Below are positions 8,777 to 17,114 of a stretch of DNA of 57,717 nucleotides, in pieces (the first letter of the stretch is position 1; each line of letters begins with the position of its first letter). Made by a program: the position numbers and the translations under genes. The notes beneath the pieces were generated by a model. The model ran no database searches. It was not told where the DNA came from and saw nothing but the letters and a program-made list of their open reading frames with translations. The stretch is taken from NCBI GenBank assembly GCA_903926205.1, contig CAIYID010000004.1, forward strand, positions 1 to 57,717, in the 5' to 3' direction. This DNA is from an uncultured Bdellovibrionales bacterium. GTDB taxonomy: Bacteria > Bdellovibrionota > Bdellovibrionia > Bdellovibrionales > Bdellovibrionaceae.

Positions 8777-10306
8777 ATGAACAAAAATGGAAATATTAAA
8801 TCACCCAACCATCCTGCAGAACTAGAAAAACTTGTGCTCAGCTGTGAGGCAGAGCAACTTCACCTGTCGGGCGCAATTCAGCCCTTCGGTGCTCTTCTTC
8901 GCATCGATACGCAGACACACAAAATCACCCATGCTTCGGCCAATCTTGTCGAATTTATAGGTCTCGAGGCTTCTGCCGTTTTAGGCCAGCCGGCAGAAAG
9001 CTTGAACTGGATTAAATCAGGACTCTTTCCTTCTTTGCCGGAAACCCCGGGAAAGACTGTCGTCATTCAAAAAATTGTCGAAAAAGAAAATGAAAGAGTG
9101 GATGGCTTAGCTATACGAGGAACAAATTGCATTTTAGTCGAGTTAGAAAAAATTAATACAAACGATGAATCTCTATCTCTTGAAGATTTTTTGGATTCCT
9201 TAAGCTCTGTTCGTCTTGATCTTGGTAAAGATGCACTTAAGGAACACCATCAGCTTCTCGTGGATGCCTTCAGGGCGATCATCGGTTATGATCGCGTGAT
9301 GATCTATCGTTTTCATGAAGATTGGACTGGCGAAGTTGTTGCCGAAGCCACAAGTAAAACGAAGGGGAGCTATCTGGGGTTACATTTTCCCTCCAGTGAT
9401 ATTCCCGCTATTGCTCGGAACCTTTACCTTCAAAATCCCGCACGCATGATCCCTGATGCAAAAGTGGCTCCTATTTCAATTCTGAGTAAAGAGAACACTC
9501 CACCGGATTTAACGAGATCTGATCTTCGGAGTGTTTCTCCTGTTCATTTACAATATCTTGAAAATATGGGCGTAGCGGCTTCGTTTTCGGTGCCTATTCG
9601 TTCCGGTGGTAACCTTTGGGGTTTAGTGGCCTGCCATCATTCAAGTCCGCTTCTGCTGTCGCCTGAGCAGCGCTCAGCTTGCGTAAAATTGACAGATGCT
9701 TATAGTAAGTCGCTGATGACACATCTCTTGGGTCGAAGGATGCAAACGATCGATGGCCTCAATCGCCGTATTGATGGTATCATGAGGGATCTTGCCAATT
9801 ACAGTGATCTTCAGTCTGGAATTCACGATTTAGGAGACCAGTTGCTAGAGACGATGGAGGCGCAGGGTTTTGCAATGGCCGTAGGTAAAACTCTTGTGAG
9901 CGTTGGCGAAGGGCCCTCTATCGATCAAATAATGATGATTGATGACTGGTTTCTCAATCAGTATGAAAAACCAACCTTAATTAACAATCATCTTGAAGAG
10001 TTTTTTCTAGATCCGCAGATTCTCCAACAAATCCGAGGACTTTTAGCGATAAAAAGCTGTTCACCGCAATTAGGTTGGATTCGTTGCTATTGGTTTCGAC
10101 CTGAACTAAAACAAGAAGTCGCCTGGGCGGGTAATCCTAATAAACCAATGATGGAAAAAGAGGGCGTACTGATGCTCTCTCCTCGAAGTTCTTTTAAAAC
10201 TTGGATGGAGATTAAGTCAGGTTATAGCCGCCCTTGGAGCGGTGAGATCCAAATGGTTGCGACCAAGTTTCGAAGTGCTCTTTATTCATTGAGCTTACGA
10301 AAATAA
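8777..10306 (+). CDS. Bacteriophytochrome photosensory module (PAS-GAF-PHY, no output domain)
   Basis: A 509-residue protein with the full phytochrome photosensory core. A PAS domain follows C23, which sits in LSCEAEQLHL at the position used by bacteriophytochromes to bind biliverdin. The GAF domain (about 140-320) has YDRVMIYRF, the DIP motif in FPSSDIP, and VACHH near the chromophore pocket. The PHY domain (about 340-509) retains the tongue motif SPRSSFKTW. The protein ends right after PHY, so the usual histidine-kinase module is missing. Signal output must go through a partner, most simply the hybrid kinase just upstream. A GAGGGCG ribosome site precedes ATG 8777. No haem oxygenase gene for making biliverdin is visible in the window. 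Confidence 0.9.
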   Translation: MNKNGNIKSPNHPAELEKLVLSCEAEQLHLSGAIQPFGALLRIDTQTHKITHASANLVEFIGLEASAVLGQPAESLNWIKSGLFPSLPETPGKTVVIQKIVEKENERVDGLAIRGTNCILVELEKINTNDESLSLEDFLDSLSSVRLDLGKDALKEHHQLLVDAFRAIIGYDRVMIYRFHEDWTGEVVAEATSKTKGSYLGLHFPSSDIPAIARNLYLQNPARMIPDAKVAPISILSKENTPPDLTRSDLRSVSPVHLQYLENMGVAASFSVPIRSGGNLWGLVACHHSSPLLLSPEQRSACVKLTDAYSKSLMTHLLGRRMQTIDGLNRRIDGIMRDLANYSDLQSGIHDLGDQLLETMEAQGFAMAVGKTLVSVGEGPSIDQIMMIDDWFLNQYEKPTLINNHLEEFFLDPQILQQIRGLLAIKSCSPQLGWIRCYWFRPELKQEVAWAGNPNKPMMEKEGVLMLSPRSSFKTWMEIKSGYSRPWSGEIQMVATKFRSALYSLSLRK

Positions 10307-10339
10307 AGCTAACAATATAATTGCGAGATTCCACGAATC

Positions 10340-10366
10340 TTGAAACTTGATTTTTTCAAGTTTCAA
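10340..10366 (+). terminator. Perfect 11-bp hairpin after the phytochrome gene
   Basis: TTGAAACTTGA and its exact complement flank a five-T loop, 34 bp past the phytochrome stop codon. No long T-run follows, so it may be a weak terminator, an mRNA-stabilising hairpin or a binding site. Its position after a gene end favours transcription termination or 3-prime-end protection. Confidence 0.4.
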
Positions 10367-10433
10367 TCGAAGTAGGCCTTAGAAACCCGTGCAAAAAATA
10401 ATTTAATCATTGTAAAAAGTGTTCTTGAATAAA

Positions 10434-10715
10434 ACGGTAAAAACAGAACGCTTAGCCACGCTCTGCGGGAGGCTACTGTTAAGTTCACGGCTCAAGTAAA
10501 ATTTGATGTGAATGGTGTCAAGGGCTCTATTGGAAATAGTGAATCAATGAGTGAAAGAGAAAATTCTTTCTGAAACTTTAATGAACTCTGTTCTCGCTGA
10601 CGTTTTCGCCAATGCGAGTTTAGAATTTACCAAGACTTCAAGACGAACGAGCAAAGCTGAGTTAGCTCAAATCAAGGCCGCCTATCAGCGGCGCTCAACA
10701 GCTCGACAGTCTTAG
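10434..10715 (+). pseudogene. Possible frameshifted gene remnant
   Basis: Two overlapping open frames in different phases read like protein. The first (about 10434-10573) has no start codon and includes VKFTAQVKFDVNGVKG. The second (GTG 10551 to stop 10715, 54 residues) includes LMNSVLADVFANASLEF. A single-base change near 10555-10570 would join them into one frame of about 90 residues. No ribosome site precedes either, and I recognise no family. It may equally be non-coding sequence open by chance. Confidence 0.25.
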
Positions 10716-10907
10716 CCCCGTGAGACAATAACCAAGAATGAAGATCACCCAAAGTTAAGATAATCTGATTCGGGCTCAAGTGCTGCACTAAGGCTAACGG
10801 TTAAAAATGATAAAGTTGATTAAGATAAAAATTTATGTAAAGAATTTCAAAGCCTTCAAGGGGGACTTGAAACTTCCCTTGATCTTCTCTTAATCAATGG
10901 AGCTCAA

Positions 10908-12170
10908 ATGAAATTCAATGTAAAATGGTTAGCCTCTTTGATCCTAATAATTTTGACCTGTTTGTTCGAGTCAAAGGGTTATGCAATTCCCGCGTTTGCT
11001 CGCAGAGAAGGTGTCAGTTGTGTGACTTGTCACACCAATGGTAGCGCACCAAGGCTCACCAGATATGGCTACGAGTACCGTCGTGCGGGCTTCCGTGATC
11101 CAGATCAGATTGGCAAAGTGGAAGTTGATGAAAAAGCGATGACAATTGGAAGTCATATGTCTGCAAATATTAATATTGACTACGAATACGTCACTGAAAA
11201 GCCTGTCGGGGGCTCAGAGGGAGTCACAAGTAATCAATTCAACTCTCCAGGCTTTGCTCTTTGGCCAGCCAATGGTGGGTTCATGGGCAATTTTGGAACC
11301 TGGGTTGAGGTTGATATGAATTTCGGTACTACCGGAGGTGCTGGAAGTGCCAGTCTGTCGACAGGTGATGTCCGTTACGTCACGGGCTCTGCTGATTTCT
11401 TTTTTAGTATTCGCTCTGGCGTTCTCGCGGGTGAAGGCTTTGGAGCTTCAGACCAATGGCTTGATGATGCCAATGTGCCATTGATTGACTCTGAAAATGC
11501 CAATTACAACCAAGACACTTTGGCTTTACCTCTCGGGCCGATGACAATGTCACAACTGGGCACTGAATTCGGTTTAACCTCACACAATACCAATCTGACT
11601 TTCGGAATCTACAACGGCTTAGATGGAGCTGCCAATGGAGGCTCTGGGACGGCAGCGACGGTTCAGCCGGCATTGATGCATAAAAATAAAGACACCAAAT
11701 TTCAGTTGGATCAATTCATTGGTGATAGAGCGGCTATCACTGCTATTTATTATGACGGTTATATTCCACTTTTGGATCCTACGAATACGACGCTCTGGAA
11801 TTCACATTATTCATTGGCTCGCCTTTACGGGACCTTGTCTATCACTCGTAGCATTGACCTCATGCTTGGAAGTCAATACGGTTGGTTCGATTATGTGTCT
11901 TCCAGCGGTAACGGCAATTTTAATAATCGGGGAGGCTTTATCGGAGCGACCTGGGCCGTTTCTGACAAACTCACCTTGGCAAGCCGAATTGATTACATTA
12001 ATTACAATCTATCAAGCTCCCAGGGGACGCCAAAAGCGAATGGATTTTCTGTTCAAGCGAGTGTTCCCGTTAATAAAACGTCCATCTTCGTGGCCCGTCT
12101 AAATAATACGTCCTCCGATTTGACCGGCGTCACTGATGATGCTCGTGTTGAATGGCGCTTTCTCTTTTGA
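10908..12170 (+). CDS. Outer-membrane fused monohaem cytochrome c-porin (Cyc2-like architecture)
   Basis: A 420-residue exported protein. Residues 1-26 are a signal peptide ending near YA. Immediately after comes a single c-type haem site, C38-V-T-C41-H42, in the context AIPAFARREGVSCVTCH, followed by PRLTRYGYEYRRAGF. The rest is Gly/Asn/Ser/Tyr-rich with alternating hydrophobic strands and ends in the aromatic WRFLF, as expected of a beta-barrel inserted by the BAM machinery. A short N-terminal monohaem cytochrome joined to a barrel is the architecture of Cyc2 iron oxidases and related porin-cytochromes; function here is inferred from architecture only. GGAG precedes ATG 10908. The gene stands alone with its own terminator. 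Confidence 0.75.
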   Translation: MKFNVKWLASLILIILTCLFESKGYAIPAFARREGVSCVTCHTNGSAPRLTRYGYEYRRAGFRDPDQIGKVEVDEKAMTIGSHMSANINIDYEYVTEKPVGGSEGVTSNQFNSPGFALWPANGGFMGNFGTWVEVDMNFGTTGGAGSASLSTGDVRYVTGSADFFFSIRSGVLAGEGFGASDQWLDDANVPLIDSENANYNQDTLALPLGPMTMSQLGTEFGLTSHNTNLTFGIYNGLDGAANGGSGTAATVQPALMHKNKDTKFQLDQFIGDRAAITAIYYDGYIPLLDPTNTTLWNSHYSLARLYGTLSITRSIDLMLGSQYGWFDYVSSSGNGNFNNRGGFIGATWAVSDKLTLASRIDYINYNLSSSQGTPKANGFSVQASVPVNKTSIFVARLNNTSSDLTGVTDDARVEWRFLF

Positions 12171-12191
12171 TGAAGAGATTTAGCTGTGGCG

Positions 12192-12222
12192 AACAGAGCT
12201 GAGTGAATCACTCAGCTCTGTT
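12192..12222 (+). terminator. Strong hairpin after the cytochrome-porin gene
   Basis: AACAGAGCTGAGT and ACTCAGCTCTGTT form a 13-bp perfect stem with a five-base loop, 21 bp past the stop codon. Only a short T-rich stretch (TTGGTTT) follows. It is a good candidate for the intrinsic terminator of this single-gene unit. Confidence 0.7.
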
Positions 12223-12545
12223 GGTTTACATCGTGACATCACAATTGGACATATTCTAAAATTACTCACTATGAATAAATAGCATTTTCTTACTTTGTTG
12301 TCTTTACCGACATAGCCTTTTTCAACACCTTCCTGGCGGCCATACTTTTCCACTGAAGTGGCATCAAGCTGAGTTCACTTCGTAGCTCGTCGCCTGTCTA
12401 AAACTTCGACAGGACTTTCGCTGCTAAATCAAAATAACCATGTTTGGGACTGGCCTGACTTTCGCTTAGTTCTATTAAGAAGAACTTATCGTTGGACCTG
12501 TAATGGATCTGCGAAAGTACTTTTGAAAAAGGGAGTTGAATAATC
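12223..12545. other. Gap of about 320 bp without a recognisable gene
   Basis: After the terminator there is no open frame with a start and ribosome site. A reverse-strand stretch at about 12270-12380 reads protein-like but is interrupted by stops and cannot be supported. A CCTGTC/GACAGG inverted pair lies near 12400. The right end supplies the AAAAGGGAG ribosome site of the metalloprotease. Confidence 0.5.
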
Positions 12546-15305
12546 ATGAACCCTCGAAAAGAATCAAAACTGCAAAGAAGGAAAAGTATTCTTAACTTTG
12601 AGGTTTTATTTTTTCTAGTTGCTTGCTCCTCACTTTTTTTAATGGCCTGTCAGCCTGCGGCCTCGCAAAAGGGAATAATGCCGAAGCCTGAAGTGCAAGC
12701 CGCAAAGGCGGTCACGGATTCATTTGCTGTTGAACTCGCAGGAAAAGAACTTGCGATTAATGAAAATCGAACTCAAATCACCATTAAGAAATCAGCTCTG
12801 GAAAAAGAATTTTTATTTATGGGTTCCCTCATATCTCAGCAGCCGATTCCCTCATTTTCAGGCTTAAAAAGTCGTGTCGTGGCCTTTCGTTTGATCAATG
12901 AAAAGCTTTTCCTGCTGGATGCGAACGAAGGGCATCAAATTTCTAAGGCGTTACCGCCAAAGTTAGTTTTAGCTGAATTTCCGATCATAAAACAAAATAC
13001 GGAAGACCTTACCTTTGATTTTAACTCAGGCATGTCGAAACTTTTTACCGAAAATGATTGGTACAGTGAAGATGAAGAACAAAGCTCTAATTATCGATAT
13101 AATTTAGATCAAAGCAAAGTATTGGTCAGTTACATCGATGGAGCGCGGTTAAGTACGAAAAGTAACACTTTGATCATTGATCAAGTGGCTCAAGTTGAAT
13201 CCAAAGACGCTGACGGAAAACTCAAAAATCTACCTGTTGCTTTGAAGTATTATTTATCTCCTTATCTTCCTGATTTAAACTTTAAACCGACCCAGTCAGA
13301 GGGATTAAAAACCTATGGTTATTTTGAGATCGCGCCGCAATTAGAAAAGGATGGCAGTTCCTTTATTCGAGTGAGTAAATGGGACATCAGTCATTCAATT
13401 CGTTTTGCGATTTCGGCTAATACTCCGAAAGAATTCCGCCAACCCATCACCGATTCAGTGCTGTATTGGAATCACATTATTGGCAAAGAAGTGTTGCAAG
13501 TAATTCAATTAGAGGATGAGAAAATCACGGCTCCTGATCCTGATTATAATATCATTCAATGGGTGGAAAATGATGCGGCAGGCATGGCCTACGCTGATGC
13601 GCAAATGGACCCTCGCACTGGGCAAATATTGCATGCGCAAATTTATATGACGAGTGTTTTTGGTACCATCGGAAAAATGAGAGCCGAAAGGAATTTGCGA
13701 GATGATAAAGCGAATAAAAAAATCAGTTTAAGAGGATTCCGTGGCTCTCTTCGGAGCTCGATTTATTGTCGTTATGAGAGTCAAAAAGCACTCGCAACCT
13801 TGGAACAGAGTTTAGGGCCGACCTCAGAAAAAATTTTTCCGAAGGATCGAGCTTTGCAAATTGCACAAGATTATGTACGAGAAGTTGTGACTCACGAAGT
13901 AGGGCACACTCTGGGGCTACGTCATAATTTTGCAGGAAGTTTGGCCGCCAATTTTCCAGCTGGCCAACGACTCAATTTTTTCAGCGAATATCTCAAGTTA
14001 GGGCGTTCGCGTGATGAATTTCGTGCTTCTAGTTCTGTTATGGATTACCTGTTTTTCGAAGAGTCTTCAATGCTTGGAAATCAAATTGCTCGTGGAGTCG
14101 GTGGGCTTACTTACGACCAACAGGCGTTGCAACATCTTTATCTTGAACGAAGCTTTGACTCTCATCCTGCTTTTTGCACAGACTCGGATGTTAATAAGTA
14201 CCAGGATTGTCAGCGATTCGATACCGGCCGAAACTTAGTCGAAGGAACGGCGTCAACCATTCAGCAGGCCTTCGATACGGCCGCATTGGGACTGATAAAT
14301 GTGTATATTCAAAATAAGGTGCCAAAAAATTTATCTGAACGGATTCTTCCAGTGGAACAAGTGGCCCTCAACCCTTTGCATGAAGCAACGACTGATATGG
14401 AGCCACGATTCACTCAATACAAAGCGTTCACGAAATTGGGTGGACTCGTTGCCGTTCGTTCTCAGTATCCTTTTGTTTCATCTCTTAATGAAAAAATCGT
14501 CAAACAAGCTGAGGTCAATTATTTACATAACCTTTTGAAACAAAACCAAGACGGCGTGAATGGAATTTTATCAGCTTTTCCTCCGATTGCAGATGATTTT
14601 GCAGAACGGATGTCTCTAAAATTCTCTCAGCTTTTAGATACGGAAGGCTATGGATCAGGCTCTTGGAATGGCATTGCCTATTCATTTTCTGAAGAAGAAA
14701 AGAAAGTCATGAGAGCCAATGCCAAGATCTACATGGTGCGTTTGCAAGAAGAGTTAGTGAGGCTTGACTTGCTCTCTTTATCTGGAGCGAGTGAACCTAA
14801 AGAGACGCCGGCTGTTGAGGATGATGCAGACAAACCGGAAGTTTCTGATAAGGCCGAAGAAGTTCTTTTACAGAAAAACTTAGGAGAGGATCTTATCAAA
14901 GTTATCAAGCAACGAGTTGACAAGTATGTTTTTCAAATTTCAGGAGAAGTAATTCCAGTCAAGTTAAGTCTTTTGCCTGAAGAGGGTGAAAAGAAAGCTC
15001 AAACGGTTAAAACTATTAGTGCTAAATTACCTCGATTTAAATATTCCTATGAAATTCGTTTGGCTGCCGTGAAATTACTCAGCGAGAGTCATTCAGAAGA
15101 TATTGCTTTTGGTATCGCTGAAAAAGCTAACTATGTGCAACGGTTCAAAAAGATGATAACAAAAATCTTGAATGTTGACGATCTTGATAAAGTTGATCTT
15201 AATCACTTAAGCCACGAGGAAGTTCAATGGCTCTTAGAGAATAAGAAAATTTTAGAAGTTTTGACCACTGGAAGTGAAAGTGGGAACGATCCTGCTCCTG
15301 CTTAG
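12546..15305 (+). CDS. Lipoprotein zinc-dependent metalloprotease (metzincin type)
   Basis: A 919-residue lipoprotein. The N-terminus has a basic stretch, a hydrophobic core and a lipobox LMAC with the lipidated cysteine at C35. The catalytic zinc site is H450-E-V-G-H454-T-L-G-L-R-H460, followed by NFAGS, and a Met-turn SSSVMDY lies about 45 residues later. This arrangement is typical of the large bacterial zinc metalloproteases annotated with DUF5117-type domains. The acid-rich C-terminal third has no recognised domain. It is probably anchored at the outer membrane or periplasmic face and degrades proteins; in a predator, prey protein would be a plausible substrate, but that is speculation. 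GGGAG precedes ATG 12546. Confidence 0.85.
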   Translation: MNPRKESKLQRRKSILNFEVLFFLVACSSLFLMACQPAASQKGIMPKPEVQAAKAVTDSFAVELAGKELAINENRTQITIKKSALEKEFLFMGSLISQQPIPSFSGLKSRVVAFRLINEKLFLLDANEGHQISKALPPKLVLAEFPIIKQNTEDLTFDFNSGMSKLFTENDWYSEDEEQSSNYRYNLDQSKVLVSYIDGARLSTKSNTLIIDQVAQVESKDADGKLKNLPVALKYYLSPYLPDLNFKPTQSEGLKTYGYFEIAPQLEKDGSSFIRVSKWDISHSIRFAISANTPKEFRQPITDSVLYWNHIIGKEVLQVIQLEDEKITAPDPDYNIIQWVENDAAGMAYADAQMDPRTGQILHAQIYMTSVFGTIGKMRAERNLRDDKANKKISLRGFRGSLRSSIYCRYESQKALATLEQSLGPTSEKIFPKDRALQIAQDYVREVVTHEVGHTLGLRHNFAGSLAANFPAGQRLNFFSEYLKLGRSRDEFRASSSVMDYLFFEESSMLGNQIARGVGGLTYDQQALQHLYLERSFDSHPAFCTDSDVNKYQDCQRFDTGRNLVEGTASTIQQAFDTAALGLINVYIQNKVPKNLSERILPVEQVALNPLHEATTDMEPRFTQYKAFTKLGGLVAVRSQYPFVSSLNEKIVKQAEVNYLHNLLKQNQDGVNGILSAFPPIADDFAERMSLKFSQLLDTEGYGSGSWNGIAYSFSEEEKKVMRANAKIYMVRLQEELVRLDLLSLSGASEPKETPAVEDDADKPEVSDKAEEVLLQKNLGEDLIKVIKQRVDKYVFQISGEVIPVKLSLLPEEGEKKAQTVKTISAKLPRFKYSYEIRLAAVKLLSESHSEDIAFGIAEKANYVQRFKKMITKILNVDDLDKVDLNHLSHEEVQWLLENKKILEVLTTGSESGNDPAPA

Positions 15306-15388
15306 TCTATTTTTTTCTCCTCATTTAATTTGCATAAAAATTAATATTCTATCTGGTGTCGTTGTGTCCACGTGTTGGCAAAAATACG

Positions 15389-15404
15389 TGGCATAGGACT
15401 TGCT
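15389..15404 (+). promoter_or_regulatory. Sigma-54-type promoter (-24/-12)
   Basis: TGGCATAGGACTTGCT matches the RpoN consensus, with the invariant GG and GC separated by exactly 10 bp. Predicted transcription would start near 15415, giving a leader of about 70 bases before ATG 15487. That leader contains a 7-bp hairpin (CTCTGTT/AACAGAG) at 15450-15466. Confidence 0.6.
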
Positions 15405-15486
15405 CAGCGTTTGCTGGGGGCTTGAATTAGAGTCAAAATTATACCATTACTCTGTTAAGAACAGAGTTTTCAAAAAGGATAGAAGA

Positions 15487-17043
15487 ATGAAAACAACAGT
15501 CATACTGGCTTTGCTTTTTCTTGGTCTGCGGTCTTTTGCAGCGCCGAATGAAAATACAAATCAAAATATTTCTCGAAATGGTCAGTCGCCACTCGAACTG
15601 ACGGTTCAATTGACAAAAAATATGTATCGTCAACAGCCATACGATGCTCATTATACAGTTCAGGTTCCTTATCAAGATACTGAATCTTATTTAGACACTG
15701 AAACTTCTTACGAAAATCAATATATTTGCCGCAATAGAACAGAATATGAACAGCGTTGTCATATGAATGATGGTTGTGATTCTGTTTCTGATTTTACTCC
15801 CATGTTTAATATAAAAGACTTCGGCGATATTACGACCTTTGGTCATGTGCCTGCTCCCGGTGGTGGTGGAGGCGGAGGCGATGATGAGCGTCCATCTCGG
15901 CCACCCCCTGGTGGCGGTGGCGATGAACGGCCCTCACGTCCACCTCCTCCACAACACCAATGTCACCCACATCAAGAATGTGAAAATGTTCCTGTGACGC
16001 GCCAAGAATGTGGTTACGAACAAGTCGTAGTCACTCACACTGTGACTAAATACCGACCCGTGACTCGTTATAGAGATGAAGACCGATGTTGCGTGACTAA
16101 GTATCAAGATATTTTTGATCATCAAGAACAGTTGCGTGTCGACATCGTATTTCCTCAAGGTAGCGAACTTCAAGCCAATGAAGAGGAACAACTTTCCGTA
16201 GAAATGAATAGTGCGACAGATGCAAGCTTGAGTTTTGACAACACAATATTCGCTTACGAAATTGTGTCTAAAAAAGTCAGCAATGGTGTTGTCACCTTCG
16301 TGTTAAAAACCGTTCCGAAATTTTCTGAAAAAGAGCTAGGCCTTTCATCGGTAATAGGTTTGAACTTGCTTGAGGATGGAAAGAACTCCCGAGTTTCCTT
16401 CATTGACACTGGACTTCGTCCACGAGTTCAGACTCAATACAGTTGGGAAGTCATTGAGCAAGAGTCCAACACTCAAGTCGCCCAAGGAAGTTTTGTTTCT
16501 AGCGGAGTCAAAGAAATTTCTTTGCCGGTTTCTGCAAAATTTAACATCGAAAGAACTTATGTTTTTAACGTCAATGTCATCCGTGAAGGAGTTGTATTGG
16601 CAGCGCCGATTAAATTTCAGGCACAGATCATCAACGCAAGAACTCCTGCAGATCCCGCGAAGATCACGAATGCTGACTTGGTGTCATCTCCTGCGATTCG
16701 AGCAACAGGTTCTGGTTCCATTGCTCTTACTTTGAGTGACGCTCTTCCAAATTTTGAAGAAGTGTCTACGACCTACAAAATCAAAATTGAGCGCGACTCA
16801 GGATTTTTGGGGTTAGGATCAAGTCTTCTTGTGGAAAAAACATTTTCTAAACCAAGAACAGACAATGTTAACTTTGCCTTTGATTTTCAAAGAGACTTGG
16901 GTATCAGTGATTCTGACATGAAAGATTTTGTGAAATCAGGAAAAACACTTTACCTCACCGTCGTGATTAGTCGGTATTCTCCTCTCGTGAATGCGGGCAA
17001 GGCTGTTCAGTTCCAAAAAACAGCTAAAATGGACGTCCCTTAA
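15487..17043 (+). CDS. Secreted cysteine-rich protein with Gly/Pro-rich spacer, function unknown
   Basis: A 518-residue exported protein with a signal peptide ending near RSFAAP. Residues about 70-215 are Cys-rich, with paired CRNRTEYEQRC and CHPHQECENVPV-type motifs. They are split by a low-complexity spacer of glycine runs and two DERPSRPPP repeats (about 120-155). The remaining 300 residues look beta-rich and may form Ig-like or adhesin-type domains. I recognise no family. ATG 15487 is chosen over the upstream open frame because it starts a clean signal peptide behind AAGGATAGAAG. It lies behind a sigma-54-like promoter and ends at a strong terminator, so it is a single-gene unit. The tyrosine- and cysteine-rich head suggests disulphide cross-linking outside the cytoplasm. 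Confidence 0.7.
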   Translation: MKTTVILALLFLGLRSFAAPNENTNQNISRNGQSPLELTVQLTKNMYRQQPYDAHYTVQVPYQDTESYLDTETSYENQYICRNRTEYEQRCHMNDGCDSVSDFTPMFNIKDFGDITTFGHVPAPGGGGGGGDDERPSRPPPGGGGDERPSRPPPPQHQCHPHQECENVPVTRQECGYEQVVVTHTVTKYRPVTRYRDEDRCCVTKYQDIFDHQEQLRVDIVFPQGSELQANEEEQLSVEMNSATDASLSFDNTIFAYEIVSKKVSNGVVTFVLKTVPKFSEKELGLSSVIGLNLLEDGKNSRVSFIDTGLRPRVQTQYSWEVIEQESNTQVAQGSFVSSGVKEISLPVSAKFNIERTYVFNVNVIREGVVLAAPIKFQAQIINARTPADPAKITNADLVSSPAIRATGSGSIALTLSDALPNFEEVSTTYKIKIERDSGFLGLGSSLLVEKTFSKPRTDNVNFAFDFQRDLGISDSDMKDFVKSGKTLYLTVVISRYSPLVNAGKAVQFQKTAKMDVP

Positions 17044-17076
17044 TTTCTAAGAACTTTATGAGGAGTTACTAGTAAT

Positions 17077-17106
17077 AAAAAGAGCCGTGAAAACACGGCT
17101 CTTTTT
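17077..17106. terminator. Bidirectional intrinsic terminator between convergent genes
   Basis: AAAAAGAGCCGTG and CACGGCTCTTTTT form a perfect 13-bp stem with an AAAA loop. It has A-run and T-run flanks on both sides, so it can stop transcription in either direction. It lies between the stop codons of the secreted Cys-rich gene and the DUF4105 gene. Confidence 0.92.
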
Positions 17107-17114
17107 ATTTTGTG

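Larger units (their letters stand above)
10307..10907. other. 600-bp gap without an intact gene
   Basis: The gap between the phytochrome and the cytochrome-porin holds a hairpin near its left end and a possible decayed reading frame in the middle (both listed separately). No tRNA, insertion sequence or clear regulator site is seen elsewhere. The right end provides the leader of the next gene, with GGAG about 10 bp before its ATG. Confidence 0.6.

Noticed and set aside
12270-12420. Reverse-strand protein-like stretch
   Set aside because: A frame with LDATSVEKYGRQEGVEKGYV reads well but is bounded by stops and has no start or ribosome site; too short to support as a gene or remnant.
15400-15486. 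Longer N-terminus of the Cys-rich secreted protein
   Set aside because: It would bury the signal peptide behind 29 residues and overlap the predicted sigma-54 promoter; ATG 15487 has the better ribosome site.
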